DNA of 64,000 nucleotides from Lachnoanaerobaculum sanguinis (GCF_033242365.1 NZ_BTHK01000006.1:1-64000); one strand, 5' to 3'; numbered from the stretch's first letter, positions 49,862 to 59,534 are shown. The notes: generated from the letters alone by a model not told the origin. Made by a program: numbers and translations.

Positions 49862-50779
49862 TTATATATTCAGTGTTTCCACATATTTTGCCGCTGCAAT
49901 TCCTGCTACCGCACCGTCTCCCGCTGCAGTTACAAGCTGGCGTACTTCCTTTGTTCTGCCGTCTCCTGCTGCAAATACACCTTCCGTCTTTGTCTTACAG
50001 TCTTCACCCGATACGATATAACCTGCCTTATCAAGCTCTACCACATCGGCAAAAGCCGCATTATCAGGTACCTGACCTATTGCTACAAAGAGTCCGTCCA
50101 CTGCAATCTCTCTTTTTTCACCGGTATTTTTATCTTCTACAACTACTCCTGTAACTGCAAAGGACTCTTCCTTTATCTCCACAATATTTGAGTTTAAAAC
50201 AAACTCTACATTGTCTTTCTTCTTTAAAGCCGCAACTACGGCTTCCTCTGCTCTGAACTCGTCTCTACGATGTATCACATATACTTTCTTTGCAACATTG
50301 GCCAAGAATGTAGCATCCTCTATGGCTGTATTACCGCCACCGTTCACAGCAACAACTCTGTCTCTGTAAAACATTCCGTCACAGGTTGCACAGTATGATA
50401 TGCCTGAACCAACCAATTTTTTCTCATTAGGAAGTCCGAGAGGTCTGTTCTTTGCGCCGGTAGCAAGTATTACCGACTTTGCATCATAGTTTTCCTTTTC
50501 AGTCTTTACTTTCTTTATATTACCTTCAAGGCTGATGCCAACCACCTTTTCATATTTTACTTCAGCACCCAGATCTTTTGCCTGATTAAATAAATCTGTG
50601 GCAAATTCAAATCCTGAAGTTTTCTTGATAGCAGGATAATTTTCTATCTCAGGAGTATTTATTATCTGTCCTCCATAGGATGCGCCCTCAAGTACAAGTA
50701 CCGATTTTCCCGCTCTTACTCCGTATATTGCAGCTGACAATCCGGCTGTTCCGGCGCCCACTACTACTATATCGTACAT
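49862..50779 (-). CDS. trxB: Thioredoxin reductase
   Basis: This 305-residue flavoprotein has FAD-binding VVGAGTAGLSAAIYG at the start, redox pair Cys130/Cys133 in SYCATCDGMFY, the NADPH site NGGGNTAIEDA and the final FAD motif GVFAAGDGR. It transfers electrons from NADPH to thioredoxin. It is the second gene after trxA, 65 bases apart, and is followed by gpx, making a compact antioxidant set. Confidence 0.95.
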   Translation of the reverse strand: MYDIVVVGAGTAGLSAAIYGVRAGKSVLVLEGASYGGQIINTPEIENYPAIKKTSGFEFATDLFNQAKDLGAEVKYEKVVGISLEGNIKKVKTEKENYDAKSVILATGAKNRPLGLPNEKKLVGSGISYCATCDGMFYRDRVVAVNGGGNTAIEDATFLANVAKKVYVIHRRDEFRAEEAVVAALKKKDNVEFVLNSNIVEIKEESFAVTGVVVEDKNTGEKREIAVDGLFVAIGQVPDNAAFADVVELDKAGYIVSGEDCKTKTEGVFAAGDGRTKEVRQLVTAAGDGAVAGIAAAKYVETLNI

Positions 50780-50844
50780 ATAATCACTTCTTTCTTTAAT
50801 GTAAATGTATCTGAATATGCGATACCGCTCTTAATCAGCTACTA

Positions 50845-51153
50845 TTATGCCAATAAAGCCTTTACTTCATCCTTTGTTATAAGACCTACCGACTTGTTTA
50901 CAACTTCACCGTTTTTGAATACCAAAAGTGTAGGTATTGACATAACATGGAACTTGTTTACCAAATCAGGATTCTCATCCGCATTGATCTTAGCTACCGA
51001 GAAACCGTCCGCCTCCTCAGCCACTTCATCAACTATAGGTGAAAGCATCTTACATGGACCGCACCATGGTGCCCAGATATCTACCAATACAGGTTCTTTT
51101 GCATTTAAAACTTCCGCTTCAAAATTTTCACTTGTAATTGTCTTTACTGCCAT
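50845..51153 (-). CDS. trxA: Thioredoxin
   Basis: This 102-residue thioredoxin has the active site WAPWCGPCK (Cys31, Cys34) and the cis-proline loop MSIPTLLVF. It is the first gene of the trxA-trxB-gpx-ohrR-like cluster; GGAGGAGAAAAAG precedes the start. Its promoter has a canonical TTGACA. Confidence 0.97.
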   Translation of the reverse strand: MAVKTITSENFEAEVLNAKEPVLVDIWAPWCGPCKMLSPIVDEVAEEADGFSVAKINADENPDLVNKFHVMSIPTLLVFKNGEVVNKSVGLITKDEVKALLA

Positions 51154-51197
51154 AACTTTTTCTCCTCCAAATCTTTTCTTAAATAGCTTATGATTAT

Positions 51198-51225
51198 ATT
51201 TTACACAATCTTATTTTATTGTCAA
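51198..51225 (-). promoter_or_regulatory. Promoter of trxA
   Basis: On the minus strand TTGACA (51225-51220) is followed after 16 bases by TAAAAT (51203-51198). The start codon is about 45 bases downstream. Confidence 0.65.
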
Positions 51226-51232
51226 GTGTTTT

Positions 51233-52630
51233 TTATTTTTCTTTTCCTTCCGTCTCAAAATATTCCTTTGTCAGCTTAACAACCACGTTTGAAAGGAGGA
51301 ACAGTGCTATAAGGTTAGGTATTGCCATAAGTCCGTTAAAAGTCTCCGATATATCCCATAAAAGCCCGAGGTCCATCGTAGCACCTACTATTGCAGTCAA
51401 AGAATATACCACCATAAAAGGCTTTATAACCTTTTCACTTAATAAGAACTCTATGCATCTTGCGCCGTAAAGTCCCCATCCTATAATTGTTGAGAAAGCA
51501 AATGAGCACATAGCTATTGCTGTAAATATTGATACCCCGTTACCGTATGTCTTTATAAATCCGCCTATTGTAAGTTCGGCACCTGAAGGTGAACCGAAAG
51601 GAATACTTACTCCCGAGCAAAGTATTACCAAAGCTGTAAGTGTACATATAACTATGGTATCGGCAAACACTTCAAATATTCCGAAAAATCCCTGTTTTAC
51701 CGGCTTTCCTGTATCTGCCGATGCATGTGCAATAGGGCCTGTTCCAAGTCCCGCCTCATTTGAGAATATACCTCTGGACACTCCCTTTTTCATACTTAAA
51801 AAGAAGCTTCCTATAATACCTCCGGTGACCGCTCTCGGATTGAACGCTCCGTATATAATACTTCCAAAGACCTCAGGTACTCTGTTTATGTTTAGAAAAA
51901 CAACTCCAAGTGCCAATATTACATATATAAGCGCCATGAAAGGTACAAGCTTTTCAGTCACCGATCCTATTCTTTTGATACCGCCGAGTAAAACCAGTCC
52001 CACAAGTAGGGTTACAATGATTCCTATGACCAAGTTTATCATCTCATGTCCACCCGGTTTCACTATTCCATATCCTTCAAGTGCTACATTTATAGCTGCC
52101 GTAATCGTATTTACCTGAGTGGCATTTCCTGTTCCGAATACTGTAAGAGTGCCGAATGTTGCAAATAAGTAAGCCAAAAACAGCCATCTTTTTGAAAGAC
52201 CGTTTTGAATATAATACATCGGTCCTCCTACAAGATCTCCATGCTTATTTGTTTTTCTGAAATATACGGCAAGAGTAACCTCCGCGAATTTTGTACACAT
52301 TCCAAGTATTGCGGATATCCACATCCAGAATACACTTCCCGGGCCGCCTATTGATATGGCACCTGCAACACCTGCGATATTTCCTGTTCCCACTGTGGCC
52401 GCAAGTGCCGTAGTAGCAGCTTGGAAAGGTGAAAGTGCACCGTCTGCTACATCTCTTTTCTTAAAAATTCTACCGACAGTGGTCTTCATTATATATCTGA
52501 ATTTTCTTATCTGTAAAAATCCTGTCCTGATACTTAAGAATATGCCTACACCCATAAGAGCTATCATTGCCGGCACACCCCATATGAACCCGCTTAGAGC
52601 CGCGTTCAGCTTCGTAATAGTTTCAATCAT
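51233..52630 (-). CDS. Sodium:alanine symporter (AGCS family)
   Basis: This 465-residue protein has about eleven helices. Family motifs are TALAATVGTGNIAGVAGAI near residue 75, FRKTNKHGDLVGGPMYYI in the middle and GLGTGPIAHASADTG, which line the Na+/amino-acid site. It imports alanine or glycine with sodium. It is 35 bases downstream of tcdA and likely shares its promoter. The stop is only a few bases from the trxA promoter. Confidence 0.95.
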   Translation of the reverse strand: MIETITKLNAALSGFIWGVPAMIALMGVGIFLSIRTGFLQIRKFRYIMKTTVGRIFKKRDVADGALSPFQAATTALAATVGTGNIAGVAGAISIGGPGSVFWMWISAILGMCTKFAEVTLAVYFRKTNKHGDLVGGPMYYIQNGLSKRWLFLAYLFATFGTLTVFGTGNATQVNTITAAINVALEGYGIVKPGGHEMINLVIGIIVTLLVGLVLLGGIKRIGSVTEKLVPFMALIYVILALGVVFLNINRVPEVFGSIIYGAFNPRAVTGGIIGSFFLSMKKGVSRGIFSNEAGLGTGPIAHASADTGKPVKQGFFGIFEVFADTIVICTLTALVILCSGVSIPFGSPSGAELTIGGFIKTYGNGVSIFTAIAMCSFAFSTIIGWGLYGARCIEFLLSEKVIKPFMVVYSLTAIVGATMDLGLLWDISETFNGLMAIPNLIALFLLSNVVVKLTKEYFETEGKEK

Positions 52631-52665
52631 ATTTCCCTCTCAAAATATTATTTAATTGATGATAC

Positions 52666-53427
52666 TTATTCCGTAACATCCTTTATCAAATCCTTTATTA
52701 CTTCTCCGGCTATTATAAGTCCCACAACAGAAGGAACAAAAGCAACGGAACCCGGAATCGATCTTCTGTCCGTACATTTTCTCTCAGTTCCCGGAGGACA
52801 TACACAGTGAGAACTGCAACTTATACTTTCATCCTCAAAAGGTACTATAGGCGCTTCTTTTGAATATACCACCTTAAGCTTTTTTATATTTCTTTTCTTA
52901 AGCTCACGCCTCATAACCTTTGCAAGCGGGCAAACACTTGTCTTATATATATCGCTCACAATAAAGCCTGTAGGGTCGAGCTTATTTCCCGCACCCATAC
53001 TGCTTATTATCTTTACATTACTTTCATTTGCCTGCATTACAAGGTTTATTTTTGCAGTCACGGTATCCACAGCATCTATTACATAGTCATACTGTGCAAA
53101 GTCAAAGTCCCCGGCATTCTCAGGCAGGTAAAAACACTGATGTGTAGTTACTTTGCATTTAGGATTTATACTCAGTATCCTCTCTTTTGCAACATCAACT
53201 TTGTATTTTCCAATACTCTTTACATCCGCAATTATCTGTCTGTTTATATTTGTCAGGCATACCTTGTCGTCATCTATCAAATCAATAGCTCCTACGCCCG
53301 ACCTGGCAAGTGCCTCGACACTGTATCCGCCTACACCGCCTACTCCAAATATCGCCACTCTTGAATTTTTTAATTTTTCCATAGCTTTTTTACCAAGTAA
53401 AAGCTGAGTTCTTGCAAACTGATCCAT
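52666..53427 (-). CDS. tcdA: tRNA threonylcarbamoyladenosine dehydratase
   Basis: This 253-residue E1-like enzyme of the ThiF/MoeB/HesA fold converts t6A to cyclic t6A at position 37 of ANN-reading tRNAs. The ATP-binding segment is VAIFGVGGVGGYSVEALARSGVG, with catalytic Arg in NINRQ and Asp in DAVDTVTAK. A cysteine-rich segment (SCSSHCVCPPG) follows, as in the family. It is the first gene of the unit with the AGCS transporter. Confidence 0.93.
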   Translation of the reverse strand: MDQFARTQLLLGKKAMEKLKNSRVAIFGVGGVGGYSVEALARSGVGAIDLIDDDKVCLTNINRQIIADVKSIGKYKVDVAKERILSINPKCKVTTHQCFYLPENAGDFDFAQYDYVIDAVDTVTAKINLVMQANESNVKIISSMGAGNKLDPTGFIVSDIYKTSVCPLAKVMRRELKKRNIKKLKVVYSKEAPIVPFEDESISCSSHCVCPPGTERKCTDRRSIPGSVAFVPSVVGLIIAGEVIKDLIKDVTE

Positions 53428-53520
53428 ATATTATTAGATAAATCTATCCTCTCGTTATTTTTTTACTATCAAGCAAGTTTATATTTTAAAGTAATAAATG
53501 TCAATAAATATAATAAAAAA

Positions 53521-53549
53521 GCCGACATCTCTGTCGGCCTGTATTTTTT
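53521..53549. terminator. Bidirectional hairpin terminator
   Basis: GCCGACA and TGTCGGC form a 7-bp stem with a TCTC loop. Six T follow on the plus strand and six T on the minus strand. Confidence 0.75.
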
Positions 53550-53737
53550 GGGAGGAGAGCCGAATGTATCGGCTCGAGTATTATGAAAAAAATCTTTTAT
53601 TTTTATAGACTCGCTATCTCTCGTCTATGTTTTGTATTATAGAAAACAAAAGTGGCTAAAGTTTGTTTTTTATGTAAAAGGTTTTTGAATTAGATATGAA
53701 CAATATATGAACGCTGTCCGGAGCCGGTATTCTTATA

Positions 53738-53785
53738 AAAAAAGCCGCCGTATATTCCGACTTTTGAAATATACGACAGCTCTTT
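53738..53785 (-). terminator. Terminator of metNIQ
   Basis: GCCGCCGTATATT and AATATACGACAGC pair with two mismatches. On the minus strand TTTTTTTA follows. Confidence 0.85.
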
Positions 53786-53803
53786 TTTATTTTTTAGAGA
53801 AAA

Positions 53804-54703
53804 TTATTTCCATGCAGGTAAATAAGCACCCTTATATACGTCTTCAATGACTTTCTTCACATCATCACTCTGATATGCCTTTACAATCTTTTTGTAATTC
53901 TCATTGTCCTTGTCCTCAGTTCTTGCAACAATAACATTTACATACGGATTGTCTGTTCCCTCCTGTACCTTCTCAAGGAAGATAGAATCGTTCTCAGGAT
54001 TTAAACCGTTGTCTACAGCATGTCCGCCGTTGATTACTGCTGCAGCCACATCAGGTAAAAGACTTGGTGTATTTGCAGCCTCTACTTCTGTAAACTTGAT
54101 ATTCTTTGGATTCTCTGTAATATCGCTGAGTGTAGGTGTATATCCCGCGTCAGGATTTACTTTGATAACTCCTGCGCTCTCAAGTACCTTTAAAGCTCTA
54201 CCGCCGTTTGTAGCATCACTTGGGATTGCAATTGTGTCGCCGTCCTTTAACTCTGAAAGGTCGGTAATCTTCTTTGAATATACTCCAAGAGGTGCAACGA
54301 TTGTATCACCGATTGCCTCAATCTTATATCCGTTATCCTTTATATCATTTGCAAGATATGCCTTGTGCTGGAAAGCGTTTAAATCGATCTCTCCGTCATT
54401 TAAAGCTCTGTTAGGCAATGAATAGTCTGCAAACTTTACAAGCTCTACAGTGATGCCTTCTTTTGCCATAGCATCTATTACAGGAGTCCACTGCTCGTTG
54501 TTCTCACCTACAACACCGATTTTGATTGTTGTATCGCCTTCTGTCTTAGCGCTCTCTCCCGCTTTAGTGCTTTCTTCCGCCTTCTGACTTGCATCCGCCT
54601 TTGTACTCTCTGCACTTGTATCCGCCTTCTGACTTGAACCGCATGCAGTAAGTCCCAAAGTTAAAATAGCGCCTACTGCCAATAATTTACTTAATTTTCT
54701 CAT
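53804..54703 (-). CDS. metQ: Methionine ABC transporter binding lipoprotein (NlpA/MetQ)
   Basis: This 299-residue lipoprotein has lipobox LGLTACGSSQ, then an Ala/Ser/Lys-rich linker (ESTKADASQKAEESTKAG). The NlpA domain begins TIKIGVVGENNEQW, and GEIDLNAFQHKAYLAND and ATNGGRALKVLESAGVI are typical. It binds methionine or analogues for MetNI. It is last in the metN-metI-metQ order. No SAM riboswitch precedes the operon. Confidence 0.92.
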   Translation of the reverse strand: MRKLSKLLAVGAILTLGLTACGSSQKADTSAESTKADASQKAEESTKAGESAKTEGDTTIKIGVVGENNEQWTPVIDAMAKEGITVELVKFADYSLPNRALNDGEIDLNAFQHKAYLANDIKDNGYKIEAIGDTIVAPLGVYSKKITDLSELKDGDTIAIPSDATNGGRALKVLESAGVIKVNPDAGYTPTLSDITENPKNIKFTEVEAANTPSLLPDVAAAVINGGHAVDNGLNPENDSIFLEKVQEGTDNPYVNVIVARTEDKDNENYKKIVKAYQSDDVKKVIEDVYKGAYLPAWK

Positions 54704-54775
54704 AATTAACCTCCTTATGATTATATATATTTTATCAGTGCTCCGAATATAGTCAAATCACTGCATAAAATCCTG

Positions 54776-55456
54776 TTAATGTGTGTTTTTCTTTATTGCT
54801 CTGTTTCCAATGCCCTGTATCAAGCTTACCATTACAAGTATAATGATTACCGTTACATAGGTTACATCAGTCTGATTTCTTTGATGTCCGTATCTTATGG
54901 CAAAGTCTCCAAGACCTCCACCGCCTATAGCTCCGGCCATCGCTGTAAGTCCCAAAAGTGATATAAATGTAATCTGTACACCTCTGATAATTCCCGTCAT
55001 ACTTTCTCTTAAATATACTCTGAAAATAATCTCTATAGGTGATGAACCCATACTCTGTGCTGCTTCTATCAGACCGTTGTCCACTTCATGCAATGCACTT
55101 TCAATCTGTCTTGTAAAGAAAGGTACCGTGCCGAATACCAAAGGAAGTATCGCACCCTTTGTTCCTATTGCAGTTCCTACCACCATTCTTGTAAAAGGTA
55201 TAAGAGCCGCAAGAAGTATTACAAAAGGTATTGATCTGAATACATTGATAAGCTTATCTAATATATTATAAATAAATGCATTCTTAAGTATACCCTTCGG
55301 TGCGGTTACAACTATCATAACTCCGAATATAAGACCGAATAAAAGTGAAATTGCACCTGATAATACCATCATATTCAAAGTTTGTAAAGTAGCTTCGATA
55401 AGTTCATTCGGTTTAGCCGATATGTTTGGTAAGAGAATGTGTAAAAATTCTTTCAT
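54776..55456 (-). CDS. metI: Methionine ABC transporter permease
   Basis: This 226-residue permease has five helices and the loop GLIEAAQSMGSSPIEIIFRVYLRESMTGII, the ATPase contact of MetI. It overlaps metN by 44 bases, yet GGAGGTGATAAAGG is well placed for the ATG at 55456, so the overlap appears real. Confidence 0.94.
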   Translation of the reverse strand: MKEFLHILLPNISAKPNELIEATLQTLNMMVLSGAISLLFGLIFGVMIVVTAPKGILKNAFIYNILDKLINVFRSIPFVILLAALIPFTRMVVGTAIGTKGAILPLVFGTVPFFTRQIESALHEVDNGLIEAAQSMGSSPIEIIFRVYLRESMTGIIRGVQITFISLLGLTAMAGAIGGGGLGDFAIRYGHQRNQTDVTYVTVIIILVMVSLIQGIGNRAIKKNTH

Positions 55457-56483
55457 CCTTTATCACCTCCACTCCTACTTCCTTATCATGCAAATGCTTG
55501 ATAGCGGCATCTATATCGGCCTTTTCTCCGCTGACTATCGCCACGGTTCCGCCTATAGGTGCTCCTTTTACTATTTCCACATCCGCATATATTATATTAA
55601 GATTTATATTAAACTTTCTGGAAACTTCCGAAATCAGAGCCTCCGAAGTATTGGCTTTCTTATAACTGAGTCTAAGTATAACTTCTCCCGGACTCAACTT
55701 AACCACATCAGAGCCTGATGCTATAAGCCCCTCTATCTTTTGAAGATTTGAGGTGGTCTTTATAAAGTCCTTGGTAATCTGATGTTTAGGGTTTGCAAAT
55801 ATTGAGAATACATCTCCTTCTTCCACTACATTACCGTTTTCCATTACCGCCACTCTGTCACAGATTTGCTTTACAACAGCCATCTCATGTGTAATGACCA
55901 CTATTGTGATTCCGAGCTTTTTATTAAGACTTTGTAAAAGTTCCAAAATGGAAGCCGTGGTCTGAGGATCGAGTGCCGATGTCGCCTCATCACATAAAAG
56001 AACCTTAGGATCGTTTGCAAGAGCTCTGGCTATCGCCACTCTTTGCTTTTGACCTCCCGAGAGCTGACTCGGATATGAATTCTCTTTATCCGCTATATCT
56101 ACAAGTGCCAAGAGTTCTCTGACCTTGGCCTTTTTTTGAGCCTTTGTAAGTCCGCTTCCAAAAAGTGAATATTCTACATTATCGGCTACCGTTCTTGACG
56201 GCATCAAATTAAAGTGCTGGAAAATCATTCCGATTTTTTTTCTTGCTTTTCTTAAATCTCTAGCTGAAAGGGCTGTCAGATCCTTGTCGTCTACAAATAC
56301 TTTTCCCGAGTTCGGTCTTTCCAAAAGATTTATACATCTTACAAGTGTGGATTTTCCCGCGCCGGAAAATCCTATAATTCCGAATATCTCTCCCTTTTCT
56401 ATCACTAAAGATACATCTTTCACCGCATGAACCGTATTACTTCCTGCACTGAAAGTCTTTGTAACATTTTTCAGTTCAATCAT
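55413..56483 (-). CDS. metN: Methionine ABC transporter ATPase
   Basis: This 356-residue ATPase has Walker A GFSGAGKST, Q-loop MIFQHFNLMPSRTV, signature LSGGQKQRVAIARA and Walker B VLLCDEATSALDPQT. The C-terminal NIL domain (about residues 265-345, VILRLSYKKANTSEALISEV) binds methionine and inhibits transport when the cell is full. It is the first gene of the operon, just 84 bases after trkH. Confidence 0.95.
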   Translation of the reverse strand: MIELKNVTKTFSAGSNTVHAVKDVSLVIEKGEIFGIIGFSGAGKSTLVRCINLLERPNSGKVFVDDKDLTALSARDLRKARKKIGMIFQHFNLMPSRTVADNVEYSLFGSGLTKAQKKAKVRELLALVDIADKENSYPSQLSGGQKQRVAIARALANDPKVLLCDEATSALDPQTTASILELLQSLNKKLGITIVVITHEMAVVKQICDRVAVMENGNVVEEGDVFSIFANPKHQITKDFIKTTSNLQKIEGLIASGSDVVKLSPGEVILRLSYKKANTSEALISEVSRKFNINLNIIYADVEIVKGAPIGGTVAIVSGEKADIDAAIKHLHDKEVGVEVIKDERIFTHSLTKHIG

Positions 56484-56526
56484 TGTATCTTTATTTCCTC
56501 TTTCCTATCATATTAGTAGGAATTAT

Positions 56527-56557
56527 AAAGCACCTGCAAAGATTTTGCAAGTGCTTT
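56527..56557. terminator. Terminator of the trkA-trkH operon
   Basis: AAAGCACCTGCAAA and TTTGCAAGTGCTTT pair with one mismatch around GATT-like loop bases. It lies 11 bases past the trkH stop. T-runs are weak on the minus strand. Confidence 0.7.
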
Positions 56558-56567
56558 AAAAATAAAT

Positions 56568-58016
56568 TTATTTATCTTTTCCTATTCTCCATACTCCCGG
56601 GCTGAATAAAAGAAGCATCGGATATAACTCAAGTCTTCCCGCCAACATATCAAATGTTAGCACCAGCTTTGAAAAATATGAATATATATTGAAATTTGCC
56701 ATAGGTCCCACCTTTGCAAGTCCCGGACCTATATTGTTGAATGTAGCCGCCACGGCTGTAAAATTGGTTTCAAAGTCAAAATTATTGAGTGAGAGTAAAA
56801 ACATTGATATTACATATATCATGATGTATGTGAGCATAAATACTCTTATACTGGTAAGTACCGGCTTTTCAAGTACCTTACCGTCCATTTTTATAGTTTT
56901 TACACCTCTTGGGTGAATATAGTAACCTATCTCCTGGAATACCGATTTTAACATAACTATAATTCTTGAAACCTTAATTCCACCACCTGTACTTCCTGCA
57001 CAGGCACCGCACATCATAAGGAAAATTATTACATTTCTTGAAAGTTGCGGCCACAAATCAAAATCTGTGGTTGAATATCCTGTGGTGGTAATAATCGATC
57101 CTACCTGGAATGCCGCATGGTTTAGTGCTGTCAAAATATTTTCAAAATAGCCTCTGATATTTATTGTAATAATAATAATTGCAGCAAAGATTATTCCGAA
57201 ATACCATCTGACCTCCTCTATCTTGAAGGCATCTTTTTTATGCTTTCCAAGCAGCAAGAAGTAAGCATTAAAGTTAACACCGAAAAGTATCATAAAGACG
57301 GTCACCACCACCTGTATCGCATAGGAATAACTTCCAAGGCTGTCCGCCTTTATACCGAAACCTCCGGTACCTGCCGTACCGAAAGTAATACAGAGGGCAT
57401 CAAATACCGGCATCTTTACAAACAGTAAAATAACAAACTCTATAACCGTCATTGCCAGATATATAAGATAAAGAATCTTTGCGGTATCTCTAAGTCTCGG
57501 AACAAGTTTTCCGACTACAGGTCCCGGGCTTTCCGCCTTCATAAGATGCATATTGTAGCCGCCTGCCATAGGAAGTATGGCAAGAAGAAGTACAATAACT
57601 CCCATACCGCCTACCCAGTGTGTAAAGCTTCTCCAGATAAGTGATGTATGACTGAGGCTCTCCACATCTTCAAGTATACTTGCTCCTGTTGTGGTAAATC
57701 CTGATACCGTTTCAAATAAAGCATCTACCATATTCGGAATCTCACCGGTAAGTACAAATGGAATTGCTCCCACCACACTGAGTACTATCCATGATAGGGC
57801 AACCATTACAAAACCTTCTCTTGCAAAAAAAACATTTTCAAATTTTTTCTTACTGGAAATAAGGTATCCTATAATTGCAGACACAGCACCCACAATCAAG
57901 TACGCCATGCCCTCGTGTTCACCGTATATAAGTGATGTTACCGCCGGTATCAAAAAGCAGGCAGACTCCAGCATCATCACCTTTCCCACTATATATAATA
58001 TAATTGAATAGTTCAT
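56568..58016 (-). CDS. trkH: Trk-type potassium uptake permease
   Basis: This 482-residue protein has four repeated M1-P-M2 units. Selectivity-filter regions are readable as TVSGFTTTGASIL, FGTAGTGGFGIKADS, ITTTGYSTTDFDLW and TFNNIGPGLAKVGP, one in each repeat. GGIKVSRIIVMLKSV is the loop between repeats that gates the pore. It imports K+ with regulation by TrkA, whose stop overlaps the trkH start by one base. Confidence 0.95.
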   Translation of the reverse strand: MNYSIILYIVGKVMMLESACFLIPAVTSLIYGEHEGMAYLIVGAVSAIIGYLISSKKKFENVFFAREGFVMVALSWIVLSVVGAIPFVLTGEIPNMVDALFETVSGFTTTGASILEDVESLSHTSLIWRSFTHWVGGMGVIVLLLAILPMAGGYNMHLMKAESPGPVVGKLVPRLRDTAKILYLIYLAMTVIEFVILLFVKMPVFDALCITFGTAGTGGFGIKADSLGSYSYAIQVVVTVFMILFGVNFNAYFLLLGKHKKDAFKIEEVRWYFGIIFAAIIIITINIRGYFENILTALNHAAFQVGSIITTTGYSTTDFDLWPQLSRNVIIFLMMCGACAGSTGGGIKVSRIIVMLKSVFQEIGYYIHPRGVKTIKMDGKVLEKPVLTSIRVFMLTYIMIYVISMFLLSLNNFDFETNFTAVAATFNNIGPGLAKVGPMANFNIYSYFSKLVLTFDMLAGRLELYPMLLLFSPGVWRIGKDK

Positions 58017-59374
58017 TACTTTAATATATCCTCTAAATTTTGCATACCTGTAATTCTTGTTATTATAATAACAGAATCATTTCTTTGTAATGTTGACTTA
58101 CCGTTAGGTATCATCACTTTTCCGTCTCTGATAATACCGGCAACAAGTACACCTTCTCTTATCGGTAATGCCTCCAAGGTGGCACCTGTCATACCCGAAT
58201 CTTCCTTTATATAAAACTCCAAAGCTTCTACCTTGCCATGTATAATCCTATAAAGTGCCTCGACATTATTGCTTCCTACACTGTTTTGTAATCCTCTTAC
58301 GTATCTTACAATATATTCCGCCGTGATATGCTTAGGATAGATCATACTTCCAAGATCGAACTTCTCTATAATATCATCAAATGCAATACGATTTATCTTT
58401 GTAACTATTTTGGCATTTGAAACACTCTTTGCATAAAGTGAAAGGAATGCATTCTCCTCATCAATTCCGGTAAGCGAAACAAAGGATGAACATTTCTCTA
58501 TTCCCTCCTCCAATAATACATCTTTGTCGGCCGCATCGCCGTGGATAATGACCGCATTCGGAAGCATTGCGGAAAGTTCCTCACATCTTTCATAGGATTT
58601 TTCTATTATCTTTACTTTTATTCCAAGAGGTAAGAGCTGCTTTGCCAGGTAGTAGGCGATTGTTCCTCCACCGACTATCATGGTATCTCTTACACCGCTA
58701 CTGTTGCATCCGACTTTCTTAAAGAAGTCCTTTGCATTTTCTGTGGAGGCCACAATACTTACAATATCACCGCTTTGTAATACAAAGCTTCCGTTAGGTA
58801 TAATTACCTCATCTTCTCTTTCCACTGCACATATAAGTACATCCGACTTTATATTTCTTCCGACATCTATAAGGCTCTTTCCGACAAGTATATTGCCCTC
58901 GGAAATCTTATATTCCAAAAGCTCTACTCTTCCTCTTCCGAAAGTATCTATTTCTATAGCTGAAGGGAATCTTAAAAGTCTTGCCATTTCTGTAGAAGCC
59001 GCATACTCCGGATTGATGGTCATAGCAAGTCCAAGTTCTTTTTTCATAAAACCTATATCCTGACTGTACTCCGGATTTCTTACTCTGGCTATGGTATGCT
59101 CCGCTCCGGCCTTTTTTCCTACCATGCAGCATAGAAGGTTTAACTCATCCGATTCGGTAACTGCAATCAAAAGATCGGAATCTTCTATTCCGGCTTCCTC
59201 CAACACGCTATGTGTCGCTCCGTTTCCTGTAACACCCATTATATCGAGTCTGGCCGCCAAAGCCTTTACAACCGCTTCATCTGTATCAACTATTGTTATA
59301 TCATGTCCTTCTGCACTAAGTTGCTCCGCAATAGTCGAACCAACCTTGCCACAGCCTACAATTATTATCTGCAT
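58016..59374 (-). CDS. trkA: Trk system regulatory subunit
   Basis: This cytosolic protein has two RCK units. Each starts with a Rossmann dinucleotide site: IIIVGCGKVGSTIAEQL and TMIVGGGTIAYYLAKQL. Two RCK_C domains follow (EYKISEGNILVGKSL and EFYIKEDSGMTGATL regions). It binds NAD(H)/ATP and controls TrkH. The open frame extends to 59401, but GGAGATGGAA precedes the ATG at 59374, which gives the conserved N-terminus. Confidence 0.95.
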   Translation of the reverse strand: MQIIIVGCGKVGSTIAEQLSAEGHDITIVDTDEAVVKALAARLDIMGVTGNGATHSVLEEAGIEDSDLLIAVTESDELNLLCCMVGKKAGAEHTIARVRNPEYSQDIGFMKKELGLAMTINPEYAASTEMARLLRFPSAIEIDTFGRGRVELLEYKISEGNILVGKSLIDVGRNIKSDVLICAVEREDEVIIPNGSFVLQSGDIVSIVASTENAKDFFKKVGCNSSGVRDTMIVGGGTIAYYLAKQLLPLGIKVKIIEKSYERCEELSAMLPNAVIIHGDAADKDVLLEEGIEKCSSFVSLTGIDEENAFLSLYAKSVSNAKIVTKINRIAFDDIIEKFDLGSMIYPKHITAEYIVRYVRGLQNSVGSNNVEALYRIIHGKVEALEFYIKEDSGMTGATLEALPIREGVLVAGIIRDGKVMIPNGKSTLQRNDSVIIITRITGMQNLEDILK

Positions 59375-59404
59375 TTCCATCTCCATTATTGAAATACTCA
59401 TATT

Positions 59405-59421
59405 ATGTCACCCCGTGACAT
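59405..59421. promoter_or_regulatory. Palindrome ahead of trkA
   Basis: ATGTCAC and GTGACAT flank CCC, a perfect 7-bp inverted repeat about 30 bases ahead of the trkA start. A TACAAT -10 for trkA lies about 20 bases upstream on the minus strand. It could be an operator or a 5' hairpin. Confidence 0.45.
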
Positions 59422-59475
59422 CTGCCTATTGTAGCACAATAAACTTATATTTGCCATATCTAAGAAATTCACTTC

Positions 59476-59504
59476 TTTACTCTGCATGTCTATTTTGCTA
59501 TACT
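59476..59504 (+). promoter_or_regulatory. Promoter of the 78-residue gene
   Basis: TTTACT and TATACT are separated by 17 bases. The GTG start lies 31 bases downstream. Confidence 0.65.
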
Positions 59505-59534
59505 GTAGAAAAATATATTTGTATGGAGGTTTAT

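Larger units (their letters stand above)
53428..53803. other. Structured intergenic region, candidate small RNA or leader peptide
   Basis: Three compact stems follow each other: GCCGACA/TGTCGGC (53521-53538) with T-runs outside on both strands, GAGCCGA/TCGGCTC (53557-53575), and ATAGAC/GTCTAT (53605-53628). On the minus strand this could be a small RNA ending at the first stem. On the plus strand GGGAGGAG precedes an ATG at 53564 that opens a 14-codon frame ending at TAG 53606, with the start buried in the second stem. The metQ terminator lies at 53744-53780. Confidence 0.5.

Noticed and set aside
56484..56567. Possible SAM riboswitch ahead of metNIQ
   Set aside because: Only 84 bases are available and these hold the trk terminator; no SAM-I core sequence is present.
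59091..59534. Upstream part of a 226-residue plus-strand frame running into the 78-residue gene
   Set aside because: The first two thirds are antisense to trkA; the promoter and ribosome site at 59476-59530 show that only the last 78 codons are used.
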